The notes under the pieces were generated by a model. It worked only from the letters and a program-made list of their open reading frames with translations. It did not search any database and had not been told where the DNA came from. Source: Rhizobiaceae bacterium (GTDB taxonomy: Bacteria > Pseudomonadota > Alphaproteobacteria > Rhizobiales > Rhizobiaceae). From it: 39,744 nt of DNA. The translations under genes and the position numbers were made by a program. The stretch covers positions 1 through 39,744 of the forward strand of contig JAHBYU010000024.1 of NCBI GenBank assembly GCA_019635775.1. The letters are read 5' to 3'. Shown one piece after another: positions 32,772 to 39,744 of this stretch (position 1 is the first letter of the stretch; every line of letters begins with the position of its first letter).

Positions 32772-33704
32772 ATGCTCGACCAGATCAAGGGCCTGCACCA
32801 CGTCACGTCGATGGCGAAGGATGCCCGCCAGAACAATGAATTCTTCACTGGCAAGCTTGGCCTTCGCCGCGTCAAGAAGACAGTCAACTTCGACGCGCCT
32901 GACGTCTACCACCTCTATTACGCCGACGAGGTTGGAACGCCGGGTTCCGTCATGACCTATTTCCCGTTCCCGAACATAGCGAAGGGACGCGCCGGAGTGG
33001 GCGAGGTCGGAACAACAGTGTTTGCCATACCCGAAGGCTCACTCGGATACTGGAAAGAACGCTTCGGCAAGCAGGGCGTGACCGGCTTGAGGGAAGAAAC
33101 CAGCTTCGGCGAGAATCGACTGCTGTTCGACGGTCCCGATGGCGACAGCTTCGCGCTTGTTGAGGCCAAGGGAGACACCCGCGCGCCCTGGTCGAAGGGC
33201 GGTGTGGCCGCCGACGAGGCGATCCGCGGCTTTCACTCGGCCTCGCTCAGGTTGCGCGATGCCGGCGCTACCGAAGAGCTGCTGAAGTATATGGGCTACG
33301 AGACCGTCGACCAGTCCGGCAACGTCAAGCGCTTCGCCATCAGGAACGGCAACGGCGCGGATGTCATCGACCTCGAAACGCTTCCCGGTTCGCCCTTTGC
33401 CGATCTGGGCGCGGGTTCGGTGCATCACATCGCGTTTGCGGTGGAAGATCGCGAGAAGCAACTCGAGGTGCGAAAGGCGCTTATAGACACCGGCTACCAT
33501 GTCACGCCGGTCATCGACCGCGACTATTTCTGGGCGATCTATTTCCGCACGCCGGGCGGCGTGCTGTTCGAGGTCGCGACCAATGAGCCCGGCTTCGACC
33601 GCGACGAGGATACCGCGCATCTCGGTGAAGCCCTGAAGCTGCCGACCCAGCATGCGCATCTGCGCGACTATCTGGAAAAGCATCTCCAGCCGCTCGGAAA
33701 CTGA
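32772..33704 (+). CDS. VOC-family ring-cleaving dioxygenase (MhqO-like)
   Basis: 310 residues with two vicinal-oxygen-chelate domains, about 5-130 and 150-290. Likely metal ligands are His in GLHHVTS, His in VHHIAFAVED and Glu in VLFEVAT. The family includes B. subtilis MhqO, a hydroquinone/quinone-responsive dioxygenase. The next gene is an MhqD-like esterase, the same pairing. AAGGAAGGAG precedes the ATG. Likely detoxifies quinones or cleaves an aromatic; the substrate is inferred. Confidence 0.88.
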   Translation: MLDQIKGLHHVTSMAKDARQNNEFFTGKLGLRRVKKTVNFDAPDVYHLYYADEVGTPGSVMTYFPFPNIAKGRAGVGEVGTTVFAIPEGSLGYWKERFGKQGVTGLREETSFGENRLLFDGPDGDSFALVEAKGDTRAPWSKGGVAADEAIRGFHSASLRLRDAGATEELLKYMGYETVDQSGNVKRFAIRNGNGADVIDLETLPGSPFADLGAGSVHHIAFAVEDREKQLEVRKALIDTGYHVTPVIDRDYFWAIYFRTPGGVLFEVATNEPGFDRDEDTAHLGEALKLPTQHAHLRDYLEKHLQPLGN

Positions 33705-33717
33705 AGGAGACACGATC

Positions 33718-34347
33718 ATGTCCACCGACAGCTACATCAACAAGGTCCTGCCCGGCGCGCCGGGCGGACCGCTGCTGTTCACCTTCCACGGTACCGGCGG
33801 TGACGAGAACCAGTTCCTCGGCCTTGCCCGCGAGCTTCTGCCATCGGCAACCATCGTTTCGCCGCGCGGCGACGTTTCGGAACACGGAGCGGCGCGCTTT
33901 TTCCGCCGCACTGGCGAGGGGGTCTACGACATGGCCGATCTTTCCCGCGCTACGGGCAAGATGGCCGATTTCGTCCGCGCCCACATTGCGGCCCAGAAGC
34001 CCTCGGCGGTCGCCGGTCTTGGCTATTCCAATGGCGCGAACATTCTCGCGTCGGTGCTGTTTGCCGAGCCCGGTCTGTTCGATGCAAGCGTGCTGATGCA
34101 TCCGCTGATCCCGTTCGAGCCAGTCCGAAACGATCTCTCGGGCCGGCGCGTTCTGGTCACGGCCGGGCGGCGCGATCCGATGTGCCCACCGCAATTGACC
34201 ACGCGGCTGGTTGCCGGTTTGCAGGATCGCGGTGCGGACACCACATTGGAGTGGCATGAAGGCGGGCACGAACTACGGCCGAACGAGATCGAGGCCACGG
34301 CACGTTTCCTCGGCACATTGGCAAGCTCGGCAGGAGAAGCGGCGTGA
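33718..34347 (+). CDS. Alpha/beta hydrolase, carboxylesterase (MhqD-like)
   Basis: 209-residue phospholipase/carboxylesterase-family hydrolase. Oxyanion region FTFHGTGGDENQF, nucleophile Ser104 in GLGYSNGAN, then Asp in GRRDPMCPP and His in EGGHELR. The GAAGGAGA site lies over the end of the VOC gene and its ATG is 13 bp after that stop, so the two are coupled. It overlaps the next gene by 4 bp. Probably hydrolyses an ester or lactone product of the dioxygenase. Confidence 0.86.
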   Translation: MSTDSYINKVLPGAPGGPLLFTFHGTGGDENQFLGLARELLPSATIVSPRGDVSEHGAARFFRRTGEGVYDMADLSRATGKMADFVRAHIAAQKPSAVAGLGYSNGANILASVLFAEPGLFDASVLMHPLIPFEPVRNDLSGRRVLVTAGRRDPMCPPQLTTRLVAGLQDRGADTTLEWHEGGHELRPNEIEATARFLGTLASSAGEAA

Positions 34348-34640
34348 GCGATCAACCCGAAATCCGGTTCGAGGACAACGGCACGAAAGGGCGCTACTTC
34401 ATCCGAACGCCTGCCGGCGACGAAGCCGAGATGACCTTCACCAAGGTGGGAGAACAGCAGATCATCATCGACCATACCGGTGTGCCCGATGCGTTTCGCG
34501 GGCAGGGGGCGGGTCTCCGCCTCGTCACCCGGGCGGTCGAGGACGCGCGTTCGGCTGGAAAGACGATCATTCCTCTCTGCCCCTTCGCCGCAGCCCAGTT
34601 CCGTCGGCACCCGGAATGGGCCGACGTGTTGAGGAAGTGA
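34344..34640 (+). CDS. Mini-GNAT (YjdJ-like) N-acetyltransferase family protein, copy 1
   Basis: 98-residue GCN5-related protein of the short YjdJ/GTL3-like group. The acetyl-CoA-binding motif is FRGQGAGLRLV, followed by the C-terminal IIPLCPFAAAQFRRHPEWADV. It consists of little more than the cofactor-binding core. Starts inside the end of the esterase gene (ATGA-type overlap). Acceptor unknown. The next gene encodes a clear paralogue. Confidence 0.88.
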   Translation: MSDQPEIRFEDNGTKGRYFIRTPAGDEAEMTFTKVGEQQIIIDHTGVPDAFRGQGAGLRLVTRAVEDARSAGKTIIPLCPFAAAQFRRHPEWADVLRK

Positions 34641-34654
34641 CAGGATTTACGGAT

Positions 34655-34960
34655 ATGACTGGGAACATCGGCGACGAAGAGATCATGCTGGAGCGCGCTG
34701 GCGGAAAGGGCGCCTGGATACTGCCCCTTGCAGGCGGTCAGCCGGCCCGGCTCACTTTCGTCGAGCGTGGCTCAGGCCATATCGCCATCGACTACAGTTT
34801 CGTGCCGCCGTCCTTTCGGGGCCGGGGCGTCGCGCTCCGGCTTGTCAGGCGCGCGGTCGAGGATGCCCGCTCGCAGGGGTTTCGGATCACGCCGCTCTGC
34901 GGCTACGTGGCGGCTGAATTCCGGCGTCATCCGGAGTGGTCCGACGTCGTCGCGGGCTAA
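34655..34960 (+). CDS. Mini-GNAT N-acetyltransferase family protein, copy 2
   Basis: 101-residue paralogue of the preceding protein, with FRGRGVALRLVRRAVEDARS and PLCGYVAAEFRRHPEWSDV aligned to it. The N-terminal half has diverged (LERAGGKGAWILP). GTG 34637, overlapping the previous stop, would add six residues; ATG 34655 with CAGGA upstream is preferred. Last gene of the dioxygenase-esterase-GNAT run. Confidence 0.84.
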   Translation: MTGNIGDEEIMLERAGGKGAWILPLAGGQPARLTFVERGSGHIAIDYSFVPPSFRGRGVALRLVRRAVEDARSQGFRITPLCGYVAAEFRRHPEWSDVVAG

Positions 34961-35108
34961 GCCTCGCTCATTTCCGTAAATTTTGACCGTTTATGCCCGA
35001 TTTATCGGATTCGATCGTGATACATAGTCATGAAGATGCAGCATCGGGCGGAAACAAATAGGCCCCATTGTGCGTTTCAATAAGAGAACACATTGAAAGG
35101 CAGGGGCC

Positions 35109-35486
35109 ATGACCACTATCACCGAGAAGGAATTCAACCGGAGCGTTAGTCCGCGTACCACAGGGCGCTTCCCGAGGATTGCGCTTCGCCAGCGCAGCGC
35201 GGACCATCCGATGATCCTTTTCCTTGCCATCGTTGTGACCGCTTTGATCGCCATGGCGCTTATGCCGCCCTCCGGCGTAGCCATGTCGACATTCCAGGAT
35301 GCGCCAGCCGCCGCCGCTGCCGATAGCGACACCGCCGACGGGCCGGTTTCCGTGAGCCTTTCGGAACTGGAGATCGCCTGTCACGGTCAAGCCTGGGGTG
35401 CCGAAAGCGCAGAGTGCATCGCCGAGATCGCCAGTGAATCCGGTCGTCCTGACGGTCGTCCCGTGCGGGTCATCGCCGGTTCGTAA
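35109..35486 (+). CDS. Hypothetical single-span membrane protein, 125 residues
   Basis: Not recognised. Basic N-terminus (residues 1-33, many Arg), one membrane helix at about 34-55 (MILFLAIVVTALIAMAL), then an Ala/Asp-rich region and an exported C-terminal part with two Cys (EIACHGQAW, SAECIAEIA) that could pair in the periplasm. Starts after AAAGGCAGGGGCC. Monocistronic, ended by the terminator at 35560. An imperfect EcfG-like element (GGAAA and CGTT, 18 bases apart) lies upstream but is not convincing. Confidence 0.7.
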   Translation: MTTITEKEFNRSVSPRTTGRFPRIALRQRSADHPMILFLAIVVTALIAMALMPPSGVAMSTFQDAPAAAAADSDTADGPVSVSLSELEIACHGQAWGAESAECIAEIASESGRPDGRPVRVIAGS

Positions 35487-35559
35487 GAAATTCAGAGTAG
35501 TCCCCCGCGCAGTCCCTGTTGCGCGAGGAAGCGCGCAACTCCTCCAGCGCGCCACTACG

Positions 35560-35591
35560 GCCCCGCCACCTGCCCGGCGGGGCATTTTTTT
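35560..35591 (+). terminator. Rho-independent terminator
   Basis: Perfect 8-bp arms GCCCCGCC and GGCGGGGC, 8-base loop, then A and seven T bases. It ends the 125-residue membrane-protein transcript directly before the convergent hybrid kinase gene. Confidence 0.88.
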
Positions 35592-35592
35592 G

Positions 35593-37680
35593 TTAGCGCG
35601 GATGCGCGACCTGGTCGCTGACGGCGGTCAGCGCGCTTCGCACGTCGAGCGTGCTGAACGGCTTTTCCAGCACAAGCGGCCTTTCGTGCGCGGCCAGCGT
35701 CGCGATTTCCGCGCGTGCGCCCACCATGTCTCCGGTCACCAGGACGAAACGCCGGACAAGATCCGGTCGGGCCGCCACCAGTTGCCGCAGGATCGTGATG
35801 CCGCTCGCCTCGGGCATGCGCAGGTCGCTGAACACGATGTCTGGTGAGAACTCGGCGAGCACGGCGTCGACCGAACTCCATGCCGTGATGATGCGCGACT
35901 TTATCCCCATCAGCTCGAGGATGTCGGAAAGGGAACCGGCCACATCGGGCTCGTCGTCGATGATGAGAGCCTGCGTGATCGTCGTCGAACGCGCCTCCGG
36001 GGCGGCCACCCCGACATGCTTGCCGGTGAAGGCCGGAAGCTCGACCACGAAGCGCGCGCCGCTTGGCTGCGCTTCCTCGAAGCGTATGGAACCCTTGTGG
36101 CGCTCCACGATCGCCTTGGAAATCGAAAGCCCGATGCCGGTGCCCACGCCTTGCGGCTTCGTCGTGAAATAGGAATCGAAGATGCGATGGCGAATGGATT
36201 GGGGAATGCCCGGTCCCGTATCCTCCACCGCGAAGCCGACGATGGCCTCGCTGACCCGGAACGTCCTGACCGTGATCTTGCGTTCGCCATTGTGGGCGGC
36301 AAGCGCATGCTGGCTGTTGATCAGGAAGTTTGCGGCGACCTGCGTGATATGGTCGGCATCGGCCATCACCGGCAGCGCTTCCTGCGCGAACTCGGCGTTG
36401 ATCACTATGCCGGTGGAACGCGCGCCATAGGCGGTAACCTCAAGTGCGGCGCGTATCGCCGCGTTGAGGTCGGTTTCAGCCGGCAGGGTCTGGTGCAGGC
36501 GCACCATGCCAAGGAAGCTCTTGACGATGCGTCCGCAGCGCTCGGCGGCCGCGCGCACCTTTTCGGCGCGCAGCTTGGTCTGCTGGTCGGGCGCGAATTC
36601 GTGCAGCAGAGTCGATTGCGCGACCACCACGGCCAGCGGATTGTTCAGCTCGTGCGAGACGCCGGCCAGCAGCGAGCCCATCGCGGCCATCTTCTCGTTC
36701 TGGTGCAGCCGCTCGCGCTGGCGATTGATCTCCTCCTCGGCGCGCCGTTTCTCGCGCATGTCTCGGATCGAGCCAAAGAAGAAGCGCCGGTCGGCGACAT
36801 GCATTTCCGTCACGGTCAGCTCGATGGGGAACACCTCGCCGGACGCCGTCTGCGTCACCGTCTCCATGCGCGAGCCGATCATCGGCGCGCCGCGTCCCTG
36901 CATGTACTCGGCTCCCGTCGCATAGCCCTTGCGGTAGAAGCTCGGCACTATGGTGTCGATCAGGTCCTTGCCCAGGATGTCGGCGCGGCGGAAGCCATAC
37001 ATGCGCTCGGCGGCCGGATTGAACTCCACGATGCTCGCCGTCTCGTCGATGACGATGATGGCGTCGAGCGAGGACTGCAGCATGGTCTGACGAATGATCT
37101 CGCTGACATGGTCTTCGGACAGCGAGCGCTCGATGGCTGCGCCGATCGCCATCGCAACGATTTCCGCTGCGGCCTTTTCCTCGTCCGTCCAGCGTCGCTC
37201 GACCGTGCAGTCGTTGACGGCCAGCGTTCCCCATAGGTTGCCGTTGGCAAAGACGGTGATCGAAAGAAAGGACTTGATCCGCTGGCCCTCGAAGTCTTCC
37301 CGCAAATAGCCTTCTATTTCGCGCGTCCGGCCTGCGAACATCTTGCCCTGGCGGACTTCCTCGCCGAGCCGGGTCAGCAGCGGGTCGCTGTTGACCACGG
37401 ATTGCAGGATGACCTTTGGGCGATTCGCCCCGCGTACCACTGGCTCGTCTTCCCAGTAGGCCGCGATGGACTGGGCGAAGCCTTCGCCGGGCAGTTCGCG
37501 CAGCCGGAAGAGGATCGCGCGATGACAGTGAAGCGACCTCGCCAGCAGTTCCAGCACCTCGTCGATGATGCGCTGCCACTCGGCCGTCTCATGCAGCCTT
37601 CTGACGATGCGCGCGGCTGCAACGGTGCAGCCGGGATCATTCAGCGAAAGGTCGGTGCTTGGAGGCTGGGTGTCGATCAT
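35593..37680 (-). CDS. GAF-PAS hybrid sensor histidine kinase with C-terminal receiver
   Basis: 695-residue cytoplasmic hybrid kinase with no membrane spans. Order: GAF domain (about 20-185), PAS domain (about 198-310), dimerisation helix with phospho-accepting His343 (VSHELNNPL), ATP-binding domain (Asn455 region, DTGPGIP, GVGTGIGLSISK), and a receiver with Asp619 (IVFSDLRMP) and Lys673 (VLEKPF). ATG 37680 follows AAAGG. It lies 33 bp downstream of an OmpR-type regulator in the same direction, probably its partner. The fused receiver may act as a phosphate sink or a second output. Confidence 0.9.
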   Translation of the reverse strand: MIDTQPPSTDLSLNDPGCTVAAARIVRRLHETAEWQRIIDEVLELLARSLHCHRAILFRLRELPGEGFAQSIAAYWEDEPVVRGANRPKVILQSVVNSDPLLTRLGEEVRQGKMFAGRTREIEGYLREDFEGQRIKSFLSITVFANGNLWGTLAVNDCTVERRWTDEEKAAAEIVAMAIGAAIERSLSEDHVSEIIRQTMLQSSLDAIIVIDETASIVEFNPAAERMYGFRRADILGKDLIDTIVPSFYRKGYATGAEYMQGRGAPMIGSRMETVTQTASGEVFPIELTVTEMHVADRRFFFGSIRDMREKRRAEEEINRQRERLHQNEKMAAMGSLLAGVSHELNNPLAVVVAQSTLLHEFAPDQQTKLRAEKVRAAAERCGRIVKSFLGMVRLHQTLPAETDLNAAIRAALEVTAYGARSTGIVINAEFAQEALPVMADADHITQVAANFLINSQHALAAHNGERKITVRTFRVSEAIVGFAVEDTGPGIPQSIRHRIFDSYFTTKPQGVGTGIGLSISKAIVERHKGSIRFEEAQPSGARFVVELPAFTGKHVGVAAPEARSTTITQALIIDDEPDVAGSLSDILELMGIKSRIITAWSSVDAVLAEFSPDIVFSDLRMPEASGITILRQLVAARPDLVRRFVLVTGDMVGARAEIATLAAHERPLVLEKPFSTLDVRSALTAVSDQVAHPR

Positions 37681-37713
37681 GCCTGCCTTTCAAACGCGAC
37701 CGGCCGCATGGCG

Positions 37714-38502
37714 TCAACGGGAGGCTTCGTCCGGCAGCGAGAAAATGTAGCCTTCGCCGCGCACCGTACGCAGGAATTTCGGGTTTGCCGGATCGTCCTC
37801 GATCTTCTTGCGCAGCCGCATGATGCGAATGTCGACGGCGCGCGAGGACTCCGGGTCTTCCGCAAAGCCGATCGCGTCCGATATGGCGGCGCGGCTGAGC
37901 AGCCGGTTGCAGCGCGTCAGGAACACTTCAAGCACGTCGAATTCACTTTTGGCTAGGTCGAGGATGGTGCCGCCGCGTCCCGTCACCATGCGCCCGTCGA
38001 GATCGGCCTTGAAGTCGCCGAACGCAATGATCCGCCGTTCCGGTTCGCGCGACTTGCCGGTAGCGGCGGGAGCGTCCTCCGGTCGGGGCACGCGCCGCAG
38101 CACGCTGCGCACGCGCGCCAGCAACTCGCGCAGTTCGTAGGGCTTGACGACATAGTCGTCCGCGCCAAGCTCCAGGCCCACGATTCGATCTATGGCCGAG
38201 CCGGCGGCGGTCGCGTAGATGATGCCCATAGGGGCCTGCTGGCGCAACCACCGGCCGAGCGAAAGACCGTCCTCGCCAGGCATCGCGATATCCAGTATTG
38301 CCAGATTGAAGCTCTCCGTCTTCACCAGTTCGCGCATGGCGTCGGCGTTCTCGGCGGTGCGCACATCGTAGCCGTTCGCGCCGAGATACTCGGCGACCGC
38401 ATCCCGCAGGTCGGGCTCGTCCTCGACTATCGCGATCCGTGTCGGCAGGGAAATCGCGCCTCCTCTATCGGCGCTGGAAAGTAGATTGGGTATAAACATC
38501 AT
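37714..38502 (-). CDS. OmpR-family response regulator
   Basis: Two-domain response regulator, 262 residues from ATG 38502. Receiver with IVEDEPD, phospho-acceptor Asp71 (AILDIAMPGEDG) and Lys120 (YVVKPYELREL), then an Arg-rich linker and a winged helix (LAKSEFDVLEVFLTRCNRLLSR, VDIRIMRLRKKIEDD). No ribosome-binding site precedes ATG 38502 or 38499. A GGAGG stands before an in-frame ATT at 38454, which would give MSLPTRIAIVEDEP if used as a start. Pairs with the hybrid kinase downstream. Divergent from the degenerate regulator at 38557. Confidence 0.88.
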   Translation of the reverse strand: MMFIPNLLSSADRGGAISLPTRIAIVEDEPDLRDAVAEYLGANGYDVRTAENADAMRELVKTESFNLAILDIAMPGEDGLSLGRWLRQQAPMGIIYATAAGSAIDRIVGLELGADDYVVKPYELRELLARVRSVLRRVPRPEDAPAATGKSREPERRIIAFGDFKADLDGRMVTGRGGTILDLAKSEFDVLEVFLTRCNRLLSRAAISDAIGFAEDPESSRAVDIRIMRLRKKIEDDPANPKFLRTVRGEGYIFSLPDEASR

Positions 38503-38523
38503 GTCCAGCACTGATTTGGGCGG

Positions 38524-38540
38524 TTGTCGGGAATTGTCGG
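38524..38540. repeat. Direct repeat in the divergent regulator promoter
   Basis: TTGTCGG occurs at 38524-38530 and 38534-38540, a 10-bp period that places both copies on one DNA face. OmpR-type regulators bind such tandem sites, so this could be an autoregulatory site for one or both divergent regulators in the roughly 54-bp gap. Confidence 0.4.
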
Positions 38541-38556
38541 AGCAGGGGTATTAAGC

Positions 38557-39240
38557 ATGGCGAGGCCGGTCATTGCGTTGATTTGCCTGTCGCGGGATGC
38601 CGACGGCAGTCTTGCCGATTATCTCGATCGGCGCGGCTACGAAGTGCATGAGGTCAATGACGAGTGGATGGCCGAGACGCTGCTTTCGCGCGGCGGCGTC
38701 GACCTCGCGGTAATCGGCGACCGCTATCCGCCGGCAGCCGGCCTCGATCTCCTGAGAAAGCACGCGGGTGAGGGGGGGCCAAGCTTCGTCATCGTCGCCG
38801 GGCAGGCCGACCTCATCGACAAGGTGCTCGCGCTCGAACTGGGGGCGGCCGACATCGTGGCGCGCCCGGTCGTCATGCGTGAACTGGCGGCGCGTATCGG
38901 CGGCATCGTGGGAAGGCGCAGCAGGACGCAGCGCGAACTGGTCGTGCTGGAGAACACCACGGTCGATCTCAGGTCGGCTCTGGTGATGCACAGGTCCGGC
39001 GCGGAAGAGCAGCTTTCGGCGGGTCAGGTCGCGCTGCTGCGGCTCTTTCTTGCCAATCCGCGCAAGGTCCTGACGCGCGACGACATCATGGCGGCCGCAC
39101 CCGCCGAAAGCGCCGATGCCTATGACCGCTCCATCGATTCCCGTATCGTGCGCCTGCGGCGCAAGCTGGATACCGAGAGCATCGCAACGATCCGCGGATC
39201 CGGCTATCGCTTCGATCCGCCTGCGCCGGGCCACAGCTGA
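38557..39240 (+). CDS. OmpR-type regulator with degenerate receiver
   Basis: 227 residues. The N-terminal domain follows the receiver fold and keeps Asp55 (LAVIGDRYPP), but the acidic pair after strand 1 reads LSRD and the conserved Lys reads Arg103 (IVARPVVMREL). The Thr/Ser position is Ala (IVAGQAD). The C-terminal winged helix is normal (LSAGQVALLRLFLANPRKVLTR, SIDSRIVRLRRKL). AGGGG precedes ATG 38557; the in-frame start at 38524 is less likely. It probably works without normal phosphorylation, perhaps by pairing with the divergent regulator. Confidence 0.84.
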   Translation: MARPVIALICLSRDADGSLADYLDRRGYEVHEVNDEWMAETLLSRGGVDLAVIGDRYPPAAGLDLLRKHAGEGGPSFVIVAGQADLIDKVLALELGAADIVARPVVMRELAARIGGIVGRRSRTQRELVVLENTTVDLRSALVMHRSGAEEQLSAGQVALLRLFLANPRKVLTRDDIMAAAPAESADAYDRSIDSRIVRLRRKLDTESIATIRGSGYRFDPPAPGHS

Positions 39241-39271
39241 AGAGGCTTTGTGAACCGGCGCGCCCATGGCG

Positions 39272-39433
39272 TCAGCGTAGCTGGACGTCGGCGGAAGCCG
39301 CCATGACGACAGGCGCCGGCTGCGGCCTGTCCTTCAGGACGACGAGCGTGACGGCTGCCAGGCCGAGCAGGCCCTGCGTGTAGAGAAGCGCCGAAAGGAC
39401 GGCCGCGGCGAACTTCGAACTTTTCCCGTGCAT
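39272..39433 (-). CDS. Small single-span membrane protein, 53 residues
   Basis: Not recognised. MHGKSSKFAAAVLSALLY begins a basic N-terminus followed by one hydrophobic segment (residues 8-34) and a Pro/Ala-rich tail. A weak GGGA precedes the ATG. The frame extends upstream to 39511 without a better start. It converges on the degenerate regulator gene, 31 bp away. Confidence 0.5.
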   Translation of the reverse strand: MHGKSSKFAAAVLSALLYTQGLLGLAAVTLVVLKDRPQPAPVVMAASADVQLR

Positions 39434-39744
39434 GACGGTTGTCCCGTTTCGAACAATTAAGGTCGGATGTCTGAAGACGGAACCGCACAAGGTCGCGTCC
39501 CGCATTTCCATCGGTCCACAATGAAGCGCGACTGTATCGGCGCAATGTTGCCGTTGCCGTCCATTGTATCCGGGGAGTTACGCCGCCCCGGCGTCCAATG
39601 AAGCAAGGCCGGACAGCTTTTGCTGCCTCCTACACCTGCCGACGGCAGGAGGGCCTTGAGGCGTGGACAGAGAAACCGTGCAAGCCATGATTCCCCTAGA
39701 TGGGTTTCGAAGAATTCGGGCGCTTTGTCCACATCCTTGCCGTC
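39434..39744. other. Right-end stretch without a clear gene
   Basis: Contains a short palindrome CCTGCCG-A-CGGCAGG at 39635-39649 with no T run. A minus-strand frame running left from 39732 has a reasonable first 35 codons (KAPEFFETHLGESW) but no ribosome-binding site in view and an unlikely remainder. I could not decide whether a gene crosses the edge. Confidence 0.3.

Noticed and set aside
35050-35076. EcfG-like element upstream of the 125-residue membrane protein
   Set aside because: Reads GGAAA and not GGAAC, and the spacing to CGTT is 18, so it fails the exact pattern shared by the other six.
39479-39503. GGAAC on the plus strand near the right end
   Set aside because: No CGTT at 16-17 bases and no plus-strand gene in view.
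39457-39732. 91-codon minus-strand frame at the right edge
   Set aside because: Only its first third looks protein-like and the upstream context is cut by the window.

Overview
The window reads as chromosomal DNA of an alphaproteobacterium of the order Hyphomicrobiales (Rhizobiales), most likely from the Phyllobacteriaceae/Rhizobiaceae side. The pointers are high GC with dense coding, a PhyR-NepR-EcfG general stress locus with HWE-type histidine kinases, a rhizobial-style pstSCAB-phoU-phoB operon with long PstC and PstA, and an rpsU/cold-shock neighbourhood. No rRNA, tRNA, CRISPR array, insertion sequence or prophage was recognised.

Region 1 (1-11587, all plus strand) is a sugar uptake and catabolism operon. 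It holds a RhaS/LsrB-like binding protein (cut by the window edge), a double-domain ATPase and two permeases. These are followed by a D-tagatose 3-epimerase-like enzyme, a second TIM-barrel isomerase, an alpha/beta hydrolase, an IolE-like TIM barrel, a D-threo-aldose 1-dehydrogenase-like aldo/keto reductase, a LacI regulator and a fourth TIM-barrel protein. There is no sugar kinase, so a non-phosphorylating route for a rare sugar or sugar derivative is inferred. The substrate is unknown.

Region 2 (11776-14072, all minus strand) is a cluster of small genes: ribosomal protein bS21 (rpsU), a cold-shock protein and six small uncharacterised proteins. Two of these, of 57 and 46 residues, are very short; the 46-residue one is a single-span membrane protein overlapping its upstream neighbour. 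About 1 kb without recognisable genes follows.

Region 3 (15017-21202) is the phosphate operon pstS-pstC-pstA-pstB-phoU-phoB behind a PhoB box of three 7-bp repeats at exact 11-bp spacing. phoR is not in the window. A ROK-family repressor gene converges on phoB.

Region 4 (22751-30942) is the general stress response core and part of its regulon: phyR on minus, nepR-ecfG on plus, and two HWE-family sensor kinases. Around them lie small envelope genes: a DUF1328 membrane protein, DUF883 and holin-like proteins, a glycine-zipper lipoprotein, a double PRC-barrel protein and a 108-residue exported protein. Six exact GGAAC-N16-CGTT sequences (the EcfG promoter consensus) lie correctly oriented in front of genes in this stretch, including divergent ones for phyR and nepR-ecfG. 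This is the strongest systems-level observation here.

Region 5 (31009-39433) has a sulfatase/phosphonate monoester hydrolase-like enzyme divergent from a VOC ring-cleaving dioxygenase plus carboxylesterase pair (MhqO/MhqD-like), two tandem paralogous mini-GNAT proteins and a membrane protein. It ends with a two-component set: an OmpR-type regulator and a GAF-PAS hybrid kinase on minus, and a divergent OmpR-type regulator whose receiver has lost most of its active-site residues.
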